In this document: piece by piece, positions 18,256 through 27,020 of the stretch
Numbering within the stretch: position 1 is the first letter of the stretch
Layout of the letters: each line of letters starts with the position of its first letter
From: Thiodiazotropha sp050291245
Lineage (GTDB): Bacteria > Pseudomonadota > Gammaproteobacteria > Chromatiales > Chromatiaceae
Reading direction: 5' to 3'
Assembly (NCBI GenBank): GCA_050291245.1
Contig: JBNKJP010000020.1
Coordinates: forward strand, 62,001 to 126,000
Length of the DNA: 64,000 bases
The notes under the pieces: model-generated
Databases searched by the model: none
What the model was told of the DNA's origin: nothing
Seen by the model: only the letters and a program-made list of their open reading frames with translations
Translations under genes and position numbers: made by a program

Positions 18256-18319
18256 GGTTGGGGCATTCTACCCCGATTCGGGATTGGCGGAGTAACGAAT
18301 CTGTCGCGCTATGGATCCG

Positions 18320-18700
18320 TTATCCGGATTGCTTTGCGTAGTACCGGGTATTAGGCAAACCCTCGAAGTCGCTGTCCTGGGTCCACAAAGTGGCAGCAAA
18401 TTTATCGGCGGTCGCGAAGATGATGCTGTCCGCCAGGGGCAGCTTGTACTGAATGCCGAATCTTGCGGCGCCCATGGCCAGTTCCGAATTCAACGGGATC
18501 ACCTGCCCCTGCTCCATGTGCGCGGTTACGATCAGTGCGGGCTCTTCCCCACGCTGGCGTAAGACATTTTTAAAGACCTCGGTAATCGTGATGCTGGGTA
18601 TCAAGAGCTGTGAGATCAGCTCGATCGGTTCGGCGAAGATTGTCGCGTTGGAATCACCCGCGAAATAGGACAACCAGGCCGATGAATCGACAACGTTCAT
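18320..18700 (-). CDS. vapC: VapC-type PIN-domain toxin
   Basis: A 126-residue PIN-domain ribonuclease. The acidic metal-binding residues are in place: Asp5 in VDSSAW, Glu in TITEVFK near 41, Asp in LADSIIFATA near 90 and Asp in TQDSDF near 109. VapC toxins cleave tRNA or other RNA when not bound by their antitoxin. The start codon overlaps the stop of the AbrB-type antitoxin gene by four bases (ATGA), the usual antitoxin-first arrangement. The pair sits between the WbpM-type gene and the divergent type II secretion operon and has no visible tie to either. Confidence 0.9.
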   Translation of the reverse strand: MNVVDSSAWLSYFAGDSNATIFAEPIELISQLLIPSITITEVFKNVLRQRGEEPALIVTAHMEQGQVIPLNSELAMGAARFGIQYKLPLADSIIFATADKFAATLWTQDSDFEGLPNTRYYAKQSG

Positions 18701-18903
18701 AGCCGATCATCATCCCGCTTGACCGTGGTATCTAGGCCCTTTAGAAAACCTTTGAGGCTGCTCATGGGTTTCAAGGGAACGATTTCGATGCGTCCCTGAT
18801 AGCTCAGGATCTGAACCTTCTGACCGGATACTATGCCCATGGATTCCCGGATTTCCTTTGGAATCACGATCTGATATTTGGGCGATACCGTTACCGCTGT
18901 CAT
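18697..18903 (-). CDS. vapB: AbrB/MazE-type antitoxin of the VapC toxin
   Basis: A 68-residue SpoVT-AbrB-fold protein (TVSPKYQIVIPKEIRESMGI at residues 5-24), the swapped-hairpin DNA-binding domain of VapB-like antitoxins. The C-terminal third (LKGFLKGLDTTVKRDDDR) is the polar tail that normally wraps around the PIN toxin. The start is taken at ATG 18903, since everything upstream in the frame is antisense to the gspE gene. As with other such pairs, the antitoxin probably represses its own promoter in the divergent region 18904-19059. Confidence 0.9.
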   Translation of the reverse strand: MTAVTVSPKYQIVIPKEIRESMGIVSGQKVQILSYQGRIEIVPLKPMSSLKGFLKGLDTTVKRDDDRL

Positions 18904-19059
18904 GATGACCTCTGATCGATGCTCATATGGTATTACGATAGGTCTGTCGATTCTCGTGGTCAAGTTTAAGTGCTGTCCCCGCAGAAGCAAACCAGTGCGT
19001 AGTGAGATATACTCCCGGCTTTGCTTCCCCACCCGGCAAAGGAGTCCCGAGCCAAATCC

Positions 19060-20748
19060 ATGTCCGCCAGTGTCATTGCCTATTTGCAGGAACAGGGCCG
19101 CCTCTCGGCACAGGAGCGGGTTCGGGCCGAAGGTCTGGCCCGACAGACCGGCGAGAGCGAGGCGGTGACCCTGGCCCATATGGGGCTGCTCTCGGAAGCC
19201 GATCTGGTCGATGCCTTGAGTCTCTGCTACCAGGTGCCCGCGGTGAAGGATTCCGCGGAATATCCGGACGAACCGGTGCATGATCAGCCGATTACTTTCC
19301 GCTATCTGCGGGAGATGAAGGCCATCCCCCTGGCGCAACGGGATGATCGGCTCGAGGTCGCGGTGGCGGATCCCGGCGAGCCCAGCGTCGCCCAGGCGTT
19401 GCGTCTGGCCACCGGGCTGGCGGTGCAGATCAAGGTGGGACGCCTGTCGGAGATCGAGTCCGCCCTGGAGCGGGTCTACGGCAGTGGTCGCAGCGCCCTG
19501 GGTGAGATCGTCGAGGATCTGGACGACGATGCACGGCTGGCCGAGGACATCGAACACCTCAAAGACCTCGCCAGCGAGGCGCCGATCGTACGACTGGTCA
19601 ACCACATTCTGCAACGGGCGGTGGAGGTAGAGGCCTCGGACATTCATATCGAGCCCTTCGAGGAACGGCTGCTGGTGCGCTATCGTATTGACGGCATCCT
19701 CAGCGAGGCGGAATCGCCGCCGGCCCACTCCACCGCCGCGATCATCTCCCGCATCAAGATCATGGCCCGGCTCAACATCGCCGAGCAGCGGGTGCCCCAG
19801 GACGGACGTATCTCGCTGAAGATCCAGGGCAACGAGCTGGAGCTGCGGGTCTCCACCGTGCCCACCCTGCACGGGGAGAGTCTGGTGATCCGGCTGCTCA
19901 ACAAGAAGAGCATCAGTTTCGAATTCGATAAGCTCGGTTTTGGCGACACCTCCCTGAGCCGCCTGCAGCAGGCCCTGTTGCAACCCAACGGCATCATCCT
20001 GGTGACCGGTCCTACCGGCAGCGGCAAGAGCACCACCCTGTACACCGCCCTCAGTCAGCTCAACAAACCCGGGGTGAAGATCATCACCGTGGAGGATCCG
20101 GTCGAGTACAAGCTCGAGGGGATCAATCAGATCCAGGTCAAATCCCAGGTGGGCTTGGATTTCGCCAACGCCCTGCGGGCCATCGTGCGCCAGGATCCGG
20201 ATATCATCATGGTGGGGGAGATGCGCGACGCGGAGACGGTGCGGATCGCAGTCCAGGCGGCGCTTACCGGACACATGGTGCTCTCCACCCTGCATACCAA
20301 TGACGCGGCGGGCAGCGTCAGCCGACTCCTCGACATGGGGGTCGAGCCCTATCTGCTGGCCTCCACGGTCACCGCCATCGTGGCGCAGCGCCTGGCGCGG
20401 CGTCTGTGTCCCGAGTGCAAACAGCCCTACAGCGCCGACCCTGGGTTGTTGCAGCGGTTCCGTCAGGCAGGTCTGGTCGAGGGGGAACAACCGCCTACCC
20501 TGTACCGTCCAGGGGGTTGCGAAGCCTGCTCGCAGACCGGCTACCGGGGGCGCATGAACATCGCCGAGGTGCTGCTGATCAGTGAGGGGGTGCGGCAGCA
20601 GATCACCCAGCGGGCGACCGCCTCGCAGATCCAGCAGATCGCGATCAGGGAGGGCATGGATACCATGTATCGGGATGGCCTGGTCAAGGTCCTAAAGGGG
20701 CTGACCTCCATCGAAGAGCTGCTGCGGGTCAGTGACGAGGATCTGTAA
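19060..20748 (+). CDS. gspE: type II secretion ATPase GspE
   Basis: A 562-residue cytoplasmic ATPase that powers pseudopilus assembly. Visible parts: the N-terminal N1E/MshEN-like domain (residues 1-150), Walker A GPTGSGKSTT near residue 316, the Asp box and Walker B around VEDPVEYKLEG and DPDIIMVGEMRDAET, and the zinc-binding tetracysteine CPEC ... CEAC between about 449 and 490. The start is set at ATG 19060; a TTG at 19021 in the same frame is possible but less likely. It is the first gene of a nine- to ten-gene gsp operon and its stop shares one base with the gspF start. Confidence 0.95.
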   Translation: MSASVIAYLQEQGRLSAQERVRAEGLARQTGESEAVTLAHMGLLSEADLVDALSLCYQVPAVKDSAEYPDEPVHDQPITFRYLREMKAIPLAQRDDRLEVAVADPGEPSVAQALRLATGLAVQIKVGRLSEIESALERVYGSGRSALGEIVEDLDDDARLAEDIEHLKDLASEAPIVRLVNHILQRAVEVEASDIHIEPFEERLLVRYRIDGILSEAESPPAHSTAAIISRIKIMARLNIAEQRVPQDGRISLKIQGNELELRVSTVPTLHGESLVIRLLNKKSISFEFDKLGFGDTSLSRLQQALLQPNGIILVTGPTGSGKSTTLYTALSQLNKPGVKIITVEDPVEYKLEGINQIQVKSQVGLDFANALRAIVRQDPDIIMVGEMRDAETVRIAVQAALTGHMVLSTLHTNDAAGSVSRLLDMGVEPYLLASTVTAIVAQRLARRLCPECKQPYSADPGLLQRFRQAGLVEGEQPPTLYRPGGCEACSQTGYRGRMNIAEVLLISEGVRQQITQRATASQIQQIAIREGMDTMYRDGLVKVLKGLTSIEELLRVSDEDL

Positions 20749-21962
20749 TGGGGCTGTTCAGCTATCGGGCCAGCCGGGCCAACGGAGAGATCCTCCAGGG
20801 TGAGATGGAGGCGGAGGATACCCGCCAGGTGATCATCGAACTGCAGCGCGACCACCTGATTCCCCTGCAGGTCAAAAAGGTCACCGGTCTGCGCGGGTTG
20901 CTGGGCCCCGGTGGGATGCGCAAGCGGGGTATCTCACGTAAACAGGTACTTGGCTTCGCCAAGGAGCTGGCCACCCTGCTCAAGGCGGGAATGCCCCTGG
21001 AACGCTCCCTCTCTCTGATGGCCCGGCTCAGCAGCGACGAGGCGATGGGGGAGGTGATCGAGAGTCTCAACGATGCGATCAAGAGCGGTGCGACCTTTTC
21101 CCAGGCCCTGGAAAAACACCGGGAAACCTTTCCACGTCTGTTCATCAGCATGGTCCGGGCGGGGGAGGCCGGCGGCATGCTGGAGGGATCCCTGGTGCGC
21201 ATCGTCGAGTATATGGAGCGCTCCCAGGCCCTGCGCGAGAGCGTGCGCTCCGCGCTGATCTATCCCACCATCCTGCTGCTGGTGGCCTTGGTTTCTGTCA
21301 TGGTGCTGCTGGTCTTCGTGGTACCCCAGTTCAGCCAGATGTTCCAGGACATGGGTCGGGAACTCCCCCTGCCCACCCAGGTCGTACTGGCAGCGGGTGA
21401 GTTCATGACGGCCTACTGGTGGTTGCTGCTGGCGTCCCTGTTTCTCGCCGCAGCCCTGTTCCGCATGTGGCTGGACAAGCCCGACAACCGCTATCGCTGG
21501 GACCGCTGGGTGCTCAACCTGCCCCTGGCGGGGGAACTGATGCTCAAGGTCGAGACCGCCCGGCTTTCCCGCACTCTGGCGTCGCTGCTGCACAACGGTC
21601 TGACCCTGTTGAATGCGGTGAACCTGGCCCAGGATGTCCTGAGCAACCGCTACGTGGCCCAGGGGCTCGAGCAGGCGGCACTCAAGCTGAAGCAGGGCAA
21701 AGGGCTCTCCGCCCCATTGCTTGAGGAGAAGGTGCTTCCGGAACTGGCGATGCGCATGCTTCAGGTGGGCGAAGAGTCGGGGGAGATCGACACCATGCTC
21801 AACGAGGTGGCGGATGTCTACGACCAGGAGGTGCGTGAGACCGTGCAACGGTTGCTGACCCTGGTGGAGCCGATCCTGATCGTCGGTCTCGGTCTGGTGA
21901 TTGCTGGTATAATCATCTCCATTTTACTGGCCATGCTGAGCGTCAACGACCTGGCTTTCTGA
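20748..21962 (+). CDS. gspF: type II secretion inner-membrane platform protein GspF
   Basis: A 404-residue polytopic platform protein. It has the two repeated cytoplasmic GspF domains (residues about 65-190 and 270-390), three membrane segments, and the family block RAGEAGGMLEGSLVRI near residue 135, which recurs in the second half as QVGEESGEIDTMLNEVADVY. It couples GspE to the pseudopilus. Start ATG 20748 overlaps the gspE stop (TAATG). A 69-base gap then separates it from gspG. Confidence 0.95.
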   Translation: MGLFSYRASRANGEILQGEMEAEDTRQVIIELQRDHLIPLQVKKVTGLRGLLGPGGMRKRGISRKQVLGFAKELATLLKAGMPLERSLSLMARLSSDEAMGEVIESLNDAIKSGATFSQALEKHRETFPRLFISMVRAGEAGGMLEGSLVRIVEYMERSQALRESVRSALIYPTILLLVALVSVMVLLVFVVPQFSQMFQDMGRELPLPTQVVLAAGEFMTAYWWLLLASLFLAAALFRMWLDKPDNRYRWDRWVLNLPLAGELMLKVETARLSRTLASLLHNGLTLLNAVNLAQDVLSNRYVAQGLEQAALKLKQGKGLSAPLLEEKVLPELAMRMLQVGEESGEIDTMLNEVADVYDQEVRETVQRLLTLVEPILIVGLGLVIAGIIISILLAMLSVNDLAF

Positions 21963-22031
21963 GCCGGACCCATGCAACTGATGCAGTTTCCGCCCGAGCG
22001 TGGGGCTGCCTGAAAATCTGACGAGTGATCT

Positions 22032-22466
22032 ATGAATAAAACGGCTTTCCGATCCTTTGCGATACGCGGTTTCACCCTGATCGAACTGCTGGTGGTGATG
22101 GCGATTCTGGCCATGCTGGCCGGTCTGGTCGGACCTCGGGTGATGAACGCCCTGGGTGAGTCCAAGGGTAAAACCGCCAAGGTGCAGCTCGAGGAGTTGT
22201 CCGCGGCGTTGGATATTTATCGACTGGATACCGGCAACTACCCCACCAGTGACCAGGGCCTGGTCGCCTTGGTGGAGCAGGTCGACGGGGTGGACAACTG
22301 GAACGGTCCCTATCTGAAAAAGCCGCGGATTCCCAAGGATCCCTGGGGCGCCGATTATGTCTACCGGTTCCCCGGTGAACAGAACGAGTACGACCTGTTA
22401 TCCCTGGGATCCGATCGTGCCGAGGGGGGCGAGGGTGAGGCCAAGGACATTAATGTCTGGCAGTGA
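22032..22466 (+). CDS. gspG: major pseudopilin GspG
   Basis: A 144-residue type II pseudopilin. After a short leader it has the prepilin peptidase site GFTLIELLVVMAILA with Glu at +5, then the hydrophobic N-terminal helix. The C-terminal half carries the conserved GspG segment with YPTSDQGLVALV and DPWGADYVYRFPG, including the loop that binds calcium. The last 14 bases overlap gspH. It is the main subunit of the periplasmic pseudopilus. Confidence 0.96.
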   Translation: MNKTAFRSFAIRGFTLIELLVVMAILAMLAGLVGPRVMNALGESKGKTAKVQLEELSAALDIYRLDTGNYPTSDQGLVALVEQVDGVDNWNGPYLKKPRIPKDPWGADYVYRFPGEQNEYDLLSLGSDRAEGGEGEAKDINVWQ

Positions 22467-22917
22467 TGCCGGGCCGATTCCCCGTTTCCATGGATTCACC
22501 CTGCTGGAGCTGATGGTGACCCTGGTCATCGCCGGCGCCCTGGTCGCCCTGGTGCCTCCCATGCTGCAGCGTGCACTGCCCTCGGTACAGCTCAGGGGCG
22601 CCGCCCAGGAGCTGGCCTCGGCCTTGCGATATGTGCGCAGTTGGTCCATCGCCCAGGGCCGTGAGGGGCGTTTGATCCTGGATCTGCAGAACAAAAACTA
22701 CACCATCAGCGCCCGGAACAAGACCTACAGCCTGCCCGAGGATGCCCAGGTCAGCCTGCAGGCCGCCTCGGATGAACGTCTCGACGAGCAACACAGCGCG
22801 ATCCGTTTCTATCCCGACGGCAGTTCCAGCGGCGGTCGGGTGACCCTCAAAACCGCTGATAACGAACGCCGTGTGGACGTGGACTGGCTTACCGGGCGGG
22901 TATCCCTTGCGCCCTGA
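22453..22917 (+). CDS. gspH: minor pseudopilin GspH
   Basis: A 154-residue minor pseudopilin. The prepilin site is HGFTLLELMVTLVIAG at about residue 12, followed by a soluble beta-rich GspH domain with Gln/Arg-rich strands (for instance SALRYVRSWSIAQGREGRL). The start at ATG 22453 lies inside the end of gspG; the open frame further upstream is antisense-like and not used. Family length and position between gspG and gspI agree. Confidence 0.9.
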   Translation: MSGSDAGPIPRFHGFTLLELMVTLVIAGALVALVPPMLQRALPSVQLRGAAQELASALRYVRSWSIAQGREGRLILDLQNKNYTISARNKTYSLPEDAQVSLQAASDERLDEQHSAIRFYPDGSSSGGRVTLKTADNERRVDVDWLTGRVSLAP

Positions 22918-22957
22918 AGGGTCCCTGTGTACTCAGCCCGAAGGGGCTCGGGTATCG

Positions 22958-23347
22958 ATGCGTGGTCCCGGCCCGGCGAGTGGCCGGCAACGGGGGTTTT
23001 CCCTGCTCGAGGTGTTGGTGGCCTTCACCCTGCTGGCGATCACCTTCGGAGTGGTGATGCAGGCCCTCTCCAGCAACAGCCGGGGTCTGGTACTGGCCGG
23101 GAAGCACTCCCGGGCGGCACTGATCGCCGAGTCCAAACTGGCTGAAGTGGGTACCCTCTACCCTCTGGAGGCCGGTACCCAGGAAGGCGAACTGGAGGAT
23201 GGCTACCACTGGCGGCTCAGCATGGTCGAATATCCGGGCGAGACAGGCTACCTGAAGGACGCCGCATTCCAGGTCAGTGCCGAGGTGTCGTGGGGGCCTT
23301 CCCCTCGAACCCGGCGCTATGTCTTGACCAGCCTGCGCTACCGTTGA
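22958..23347 (+). CDS. gspI: minor pseudopilin GspI
   Basis: A 129-residue minor pseudopilin. The prepilin peptidase site RGFSLLEVLVAFTLLA lies at about residue 13. The remainder matches GspI in length, with a conserved region IAESKLAEVG and a C-terminal strand ending YVLTSLRYR. GspI nucleates the pseudopilus tip with GspJ and GspK. The ATG at 22958 gives a normal positively charged leader; the open frame extends upstream, but that part overlaps gspH and is not needed. Confidence 0.9.
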   Translation: MRGPGPASGRQRGFSLLEVLVAFTLLAITFGVVMQALSSNSRGLVLAGKHSRAALIAESKLAEVGTLYPLEAGTQEGELEDGYHWRLSMVEYPGETGYLKDAAFQVSAEVSWGPSPRTRRYVLTSLRYR

Positions 23348-23403
23348 TTTGCGATGGTTGTCCGTGACGTTCTCAGTTTAAAGGTTCCCCGGGACCGATC
23401 CGT

Positions 23404-24123
23404 GTGTTTGTGGGAAGCGGTTTCGTGAGCGGCAGATTTGGGCAACAAAGCGCGCGGTACTGCGCAGGCTTCACCCTGCTGGAGCTGATCATCGCCCTGG
23501 TGCTGATGAGTCTGATCGTCATGCTGCTGTTCTCCGGATTGGATCTGGGTCGGCGCGCCTGGGAGAAGACCGCCGAGAGCGGGGAGCGGCAGACCCAGGA
23601 ACGCCTGACCTTCGACTACCTGCGGCGTACCCTGGGTGCGCTGATACCGGAAGTCATGGACACCGAAGACGGGCCTTTGCCCTTGTTCCGCGGTGAGACC
23701 TCGGCGGTTCGCTGGGTCGGCCCTGCCGCCTCACAAGCGGGACTTGGCGGAGCGGCCCTGTTTCAGCTCGAGATACGCCCCCATGGGACGGACAAGGTGC
23801 TGTTGTTGAAGCGTTGGCTGTACCACCCGGAGATATTGACCGAGAGTCTCAAGGCGGAGCTGGACTGGCGAGTGTTCGAAACCGCTGAGTGGCAACCTGT
23901 GGAGCGGGAGGTGGCGGAGATCCGCTACAGCGAACATCTGCTGGTGGAGGGGTTGAGCGGCCTGGAACTGAGCTACTACGGCTCCAGCCAGCCCGGACTA
24001 CCGCCCCAGTGGCAGCGGGAGTGGGGAGACACCCGGCGGATTCCGCGCCTGATCCGGCTGCAACTGCGCTATCCGGAGGGTGACAGCCCTGTGGTGACAT
24101 TCGCCATCGGTGGTGTGCAATGA
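23404..24123 (+). CDS. gspJ: minor pseudopilin GspJ
   Basis: A 239-residue minor pseudopilin with prepilin site AGFTLLELIIALVLM at residue 21 or so. The C-terminal domain has family features such as LGRRAWEK after the helix, and GLSGLELSYYG. The GTG at 23404 is taken as the start; a GTG at 23428 would give a shorter leader and cannot be excluded, as neither has a strong ribosome site. The stop overlaps the gspK start by four bases (ATGA). Part of the pseudopilus tip complex I-J-K. Confidence 0.9.
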   Translation: MFVGSGFVSGRFGQQSARYCAGFTLLELIIALVLMSLIVMLLFSGLDLGRRAWEKTAESGERQTQERLTFDYLRRTLGALIPEVMDTEDGPLPLFRGETSAVRWVGPAASQAGLGGAALFQLEIRPHGTDKVLLLKRWLYHPEILTESLKAELDWRVFETAEWQPVEREVAEIRYSEHLLVEGLSGLELSYYGSSQPGLPPQWQREWGDTRRIPRLIRLQLRYPEGDSPVVTFAIGGVQ

Positions 24124-24917
24124 GCAGGGTTCGCCAACAGGGTATCGTCCTGGTCCTGGTACTCTGGGCCCTGGTGCTGCTGACGGTGATCGTATCCGCG
24201 GTCTCCTCCTCAGTGCACACTGAAACGACCCTGGCCCATTACCAGCTCGATCAGACCCGGCTGCGGGCTCAGGCTGACGCCGCCTTTCTCTACGCCGCCG
24301 CCCGGGCCTTCGATCCGGATACGGAGCAGGCCTGGCGCATCGACGGTCACGCCTATCACTGGAACTTCGAGGGCCGGGAACTGGTGATCCATCTGCAGGC
24401 AGAGCGAGATCGACTGGATCTCAATCAGGTGACCGAGGGTCAGCTACAGACCCTGCTGGCGGCCCTCGAGGTAGAGCCGGATCGACAGGCTTCGTTGGCG
24501 GCCGCGATGCTCGATTGGCGTGATCGGGATGATCTGCATCGGCTTAATGGGGCGGAGGATGATGACTACCGCTCGGCCGGGCTGCCCTATGGTGCCAAGG
24601 ATGCCCCTTATGACCGTGTGGATGAGATCGGATTGGTTTTGGGGATGACCTCGGATCTGAAGGCACGCCTGTTTCCCTATCTGGCGGTATCGGGACGCGG
24701 CGACACGGGTGTGAGCAGTCATCTGCCAGGGGGGTTCGGTGGCCCAAACGCTGGGTTTTCGGTACGTAACGGGGTCTGGGTCTGGGTGGAGATTCCCTCC
24801 GGCGGGGAGTGGTTCCGTGCTCTGGGTTTGGTGCGACGTGAAAGGGACAGGTTGCACCTCGATGAGCTAAACTACGGCGTTTCCCAGGCCGAATGGCCGG
24901 TGTTTGAAGAGGAGTGA
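24120..24917 (+). CDS. gspK: minor pseudopilin GspK
   Basis: A 265-residue pseudopilin of the large GspK type. The hydrophobic helix begins after QQGIVLVLVLWALVL; as usual for GspK, the residue five after the cleavage site is not Glu. The family blocks DLNQVTEGQLQTLL near residue 100 and MLDWRDRDDLHRLNGAEDDDY near residue 125 belong to the alpha domain and metal-binding loop. GspK caps the pseudopilus. It overlaps gspJ by four bases and gspL by four bases. Confidence 0.93.
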   Translation: MSRVRQQGIVLVLVLWALVLLTVIVSAVSSSVHTETTLAHYQLDQTRLRAQADAAFLYAAARAFDPDTEQAWRIDGHAYHWNFEGRELVIHLQAERDRLDLNQVTEGQLQTLLAALEVEPDRQASLAAAMLDWRDRDDLHRLNGAEDDDYRSAGLPYGAKDAPYDRVDEIGLVLGMTSDLKARLFPYLAVSGRGDTGVSSHLPGGFGGPNAGFSVRNGVWVWVEIPSGGEWFRALGLVRRERDRLHLDELNYGVSQAEWPVFEEE

Positions 24918-25969
24918 GTGTGTTGCAGGATTGGGCGGGACACGCCTTGGGCCAGCGTCTGCAAGAGCAATTGTTCGATCCGGTGCGACAGTGCCTGGTG
25001 ATGCGGTTTGCTGCGGCAAGTCAGCGCAAATGCCAGATCACGCTCGGTTTGCAGGGCGCGGTGTGCGAGCAACCCGAAACCCGGCAACGTATCGAGCTCA
25101 GCTCCCCGGAAGCGGATGGGGAGCGATTCGCGGCCTGGATAGCCCAGGTGTTTGGCAGCCAGCAATTGCACGCGCGGATCAGCCTCGAACCGGATCGGGT
25201 CCTGACCCGCAAGGTGCGTCTGCCGATAGCGGCCCGCAAGAACCTGAATCAGGTGCTGGACTACGAGATGGACCGTCTCTCGCCTTTTGAAAGCGAGCAG
25301 GTCTATTTTCATTTCACCCCGGAGGCCCCTTCACAAGACCAGACGGAATGGCTGCAGGGCACCCTCACCCTGGCGCGCAAACAACACCTCGATCCCTGGT
25401 ATCGGCTTTTCCAGCACAACGGCATCGCTATCGAACGGGTTACCCTGAGTGGTGAATCCCAATCTCTCAATCTCAAACCCCGTACCGGAACAAGGGGCGG
25501 CAATGGACGCCTCGATCAACTGCTCGGCATCGGATTGGTGTTATTGATCGCACTCTACCTGGGTGGCAGCCTCTGGCAGGAGCGCCGGATCGCCGTGGAT
25601 CTCCAGCAGGTCATGCAGCAGGCCCGCAACGACGCCAGTCAGGCCCGCAAGTTACAGGACCGGGTCAACCAGCGGCGTGATGCGGTGGCGATGGTCACGC
25701 ACCAGCGGGGGGAGTACCTGCCCCGGTCCGACATACTCCTGGAACTCACCCGCCTGATACCCGAGGGCAGTTGGTTCCGTCAGGCCAGCCTGTCCGCTGA
25801 TCAGGTTTCGGTTTCCGGTGAATCGGATCAGGCTGCCGACCTGATCGGCATCCTGGAGCGTTCTCCTCTGTTTGAGGCGGTGCGTTTCAAGTCGCCGGTG
25901 GTACGCAACCGCAGGTCCGGAAAGGAGAATTTCGACATCATCCTGACTCTCACCCGGGAGGCGGCGTGA
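24914..25969 (+). CDS. gspL: type II secretion inner-membrane protein GspL (PilM/PilN-like)
   Basis: A 351-residue bitopic protein. Residues 1-190 form a cytoplasmic actin-like part, residues about 201-222 a single membrane helix (LDQLLGIGLVLLIALYLGG), and the rest a periplasmic ferredoxin-like PilN domain containing LLELTRLIPEGSWFRQASL. GspL binds GspE and GspM. The start is GTG 24914 in a GTGA overlap with gspK. It is somewhat shorter than E. coli or Vibrio GspL (about 400 residues), mainly in the cytoplasmic domain. Assigned by order and topology. Confidence 0.85.
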   Translation: MSVLQDWAGHALGQRLQEQLFDPVRQCLVMRFAAASQRKCQITLGLQGAVCEQPETRQRIELSSPEADGERFAAWIAQVFGSQQLHARISLEPDRVLTRKVRLPIAARKNLNQVLDYEMDRLSPFESEQVYFHFTPEAPSQDQTEWLQGTLTLARKQHLDPWYRLFQHNGIAIERVTLSGESQSLNLKPRTGTRGGNGRLDQLLGIGLVLLIALYLGGSLWQERRIAVDLQQVMQQARNDASQARKLQDRVNQRRDAVAMVTHQRGEYLPRSDILLELTRLIPEGSWFRQASLSADQVSVSGESDQAADLIGILERSPLFEAVRFKSPVVRNRRSGKENFDIILTLTREAA

Positions 25970-26544
25970 TGGCCGGGTTGGGAGGATCGCGGCAGGCATG
26001 CGACCGTCTACTGCTGGGGTTGCTGCTGATACTGCTGCTTACGATCGCCCTACTGTACGGACTGTGGCGAGGAATCGTGAACGACTACCGGGAGTCGGCG
26101 GATGACGCCCGCTATCGCACCGCCCAGTTTTTGCGTATCGCCGAACGCCAGGAAGACCTAGTGGCCGCATTAGAGGCGCCGCAACTGAAGGCCCAGATCA
26201 ACAAGAACTATCTCACGGGTGATGCGCCTGGTGTCGCCTATGCCGGTCTGCAGCAGCAGATCAAGGAGTTGATCGCGGAGAAGGGCGGTGTGGTGTTGAG
26301 CACACAACTGGTACAGCAGGCTCAGGATGAGGAGCAGCTCACCGAGAAGATCATGGTGCGGGTGCGTATGCGAGGGGATACCCTGGTGTTGCAGCAGGTT
26401 GTGCAGGCCCTGGAAACACGCCGTCCCCTGATGTTTTTCGAGCAACTCAACATCCAGGCCCCGACTAAGGTGAAACCGGATGAAGCGATGAAGCTCGACA
26501 TACGCTTCGATATCTACGGTTACTTTTGGAAAGGTTCGGCATGA
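25966..26544 (+). CDS. gspM: type II secretion inner-membrane protein GspM
   Basis: A 192-residue bitopic protein with a short cytoplasmic N-terminus, one membrane helix at residues about 15-35 (LLLGLLLILLLTIALLYG) and a periplasmic domain with an alpha-beta pattern. Size, topology and place directly after gspL fit GspM, the partner that stabilises GspL. It overlaps gspL by four bases at its start and the GspC/N-like gene by four bases (ATGA) at its end. There are no sharp motifs, so the call depends on context. Confidence 0.85.
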   Translation: MMAGLGGSRQACDRLLLGLLLILLLTIALLYGLWRGIVNDYRESADDARYRTAQFLRIAERQEDLVAALEAPQLKAQINKNYLTGDAPGVAYAGLQQQIKELIAEKGGVVLSTQLVQQAQDEEQLTEKIMVRVRMRGDTLVLQQVVQALETRRPLMFFEQLNIQAPTKVKPDEAMKLDIRFDIYGYFWKGSA

Positions 26545-27017
26545 GGCGTGTGCTGCTGGTACTCTGCATGATCCTGCTGGCGCTGGTCGGCCTGCAATGG
26601 CTGGACTGGCCTGAGACACATGGACGGGCACTCGGGGTCACCGCCGCGACCAGCGATACTGACAAGCGGGAGACGCCGTCGGCCGAGCCGCCCCTGCTGG
26701 GTGCGCCGGAGACGGCTTATGCGGAGATCTTCGAGCATTCCCTGTTTCGTGCCGATCGCACCGGATTTCATGCCGAGCCTGAGCCGGATGCCCCAGCCAA
26801 GGCCCCCGCGAATCCTCCCAAGTTCCGTCTCCTCGGGGTGATACTTACCGAATCCGAACCCTCGGCGGCAATGATTCTCGAACCCGGAGAGAAAAAAAGC
26901 CGCCTCATTCATGTCGGGGATAGCGTAGGCGAGTGGCGACTCGAGTCGATCACCGAGGATCATGTGGTCATGAGCTGGCGCAACGAACGGGAAAACGTTC
27001 CGTTAAGGCCCTACTGA
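26541..27017 (+). CDS. short GspC/GspN-like type II secretion component
   Basis: A 158-residue protein with an N-terminal membrane helix (MRRVLLVLCMILLALVGLQW) and a periplasmic part. The latter has EIFEHSLFRADR and then the homology-region signature FRLLGVILTESEPSAAMILE ... VGDSVGEWRLESITEDHVV, the small beta domain shared by GspC and PilP-like proteins that contacts the secretin. There is no PDZ domain or coiled coil behind it, so it is a minimal GspC, or the protein called GspN in some short operons. The ATG at 26541 overlaps the gspM stop; the frame is open a little further upstream. It is the last gene before yheS, which starts four bases on. Confidence 0.8.
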   Translation: MRRVLLVLCMILLALVGLQWLDWPETHGRALGVTAATSDTDKRETPSAEPPLLGAPETAYAEIFEHSLFRADRTGFHAEPEPDAPAKAPANPPKFRLLGVILTESEPSAAMILEPGEKKSRLIHVGDSVGEWRLESITEDHVVMSWRNERENVPLRPY

Positions 27018-27020
27018 ACC

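Noticed and set aside
18904..20490. Long open frame on the minus strand upstream of the antitoxin
   Set aside because: It is antisense to gspE and arises from the GC-rich codon use of that gene; only the last 68 codons match a protein family.
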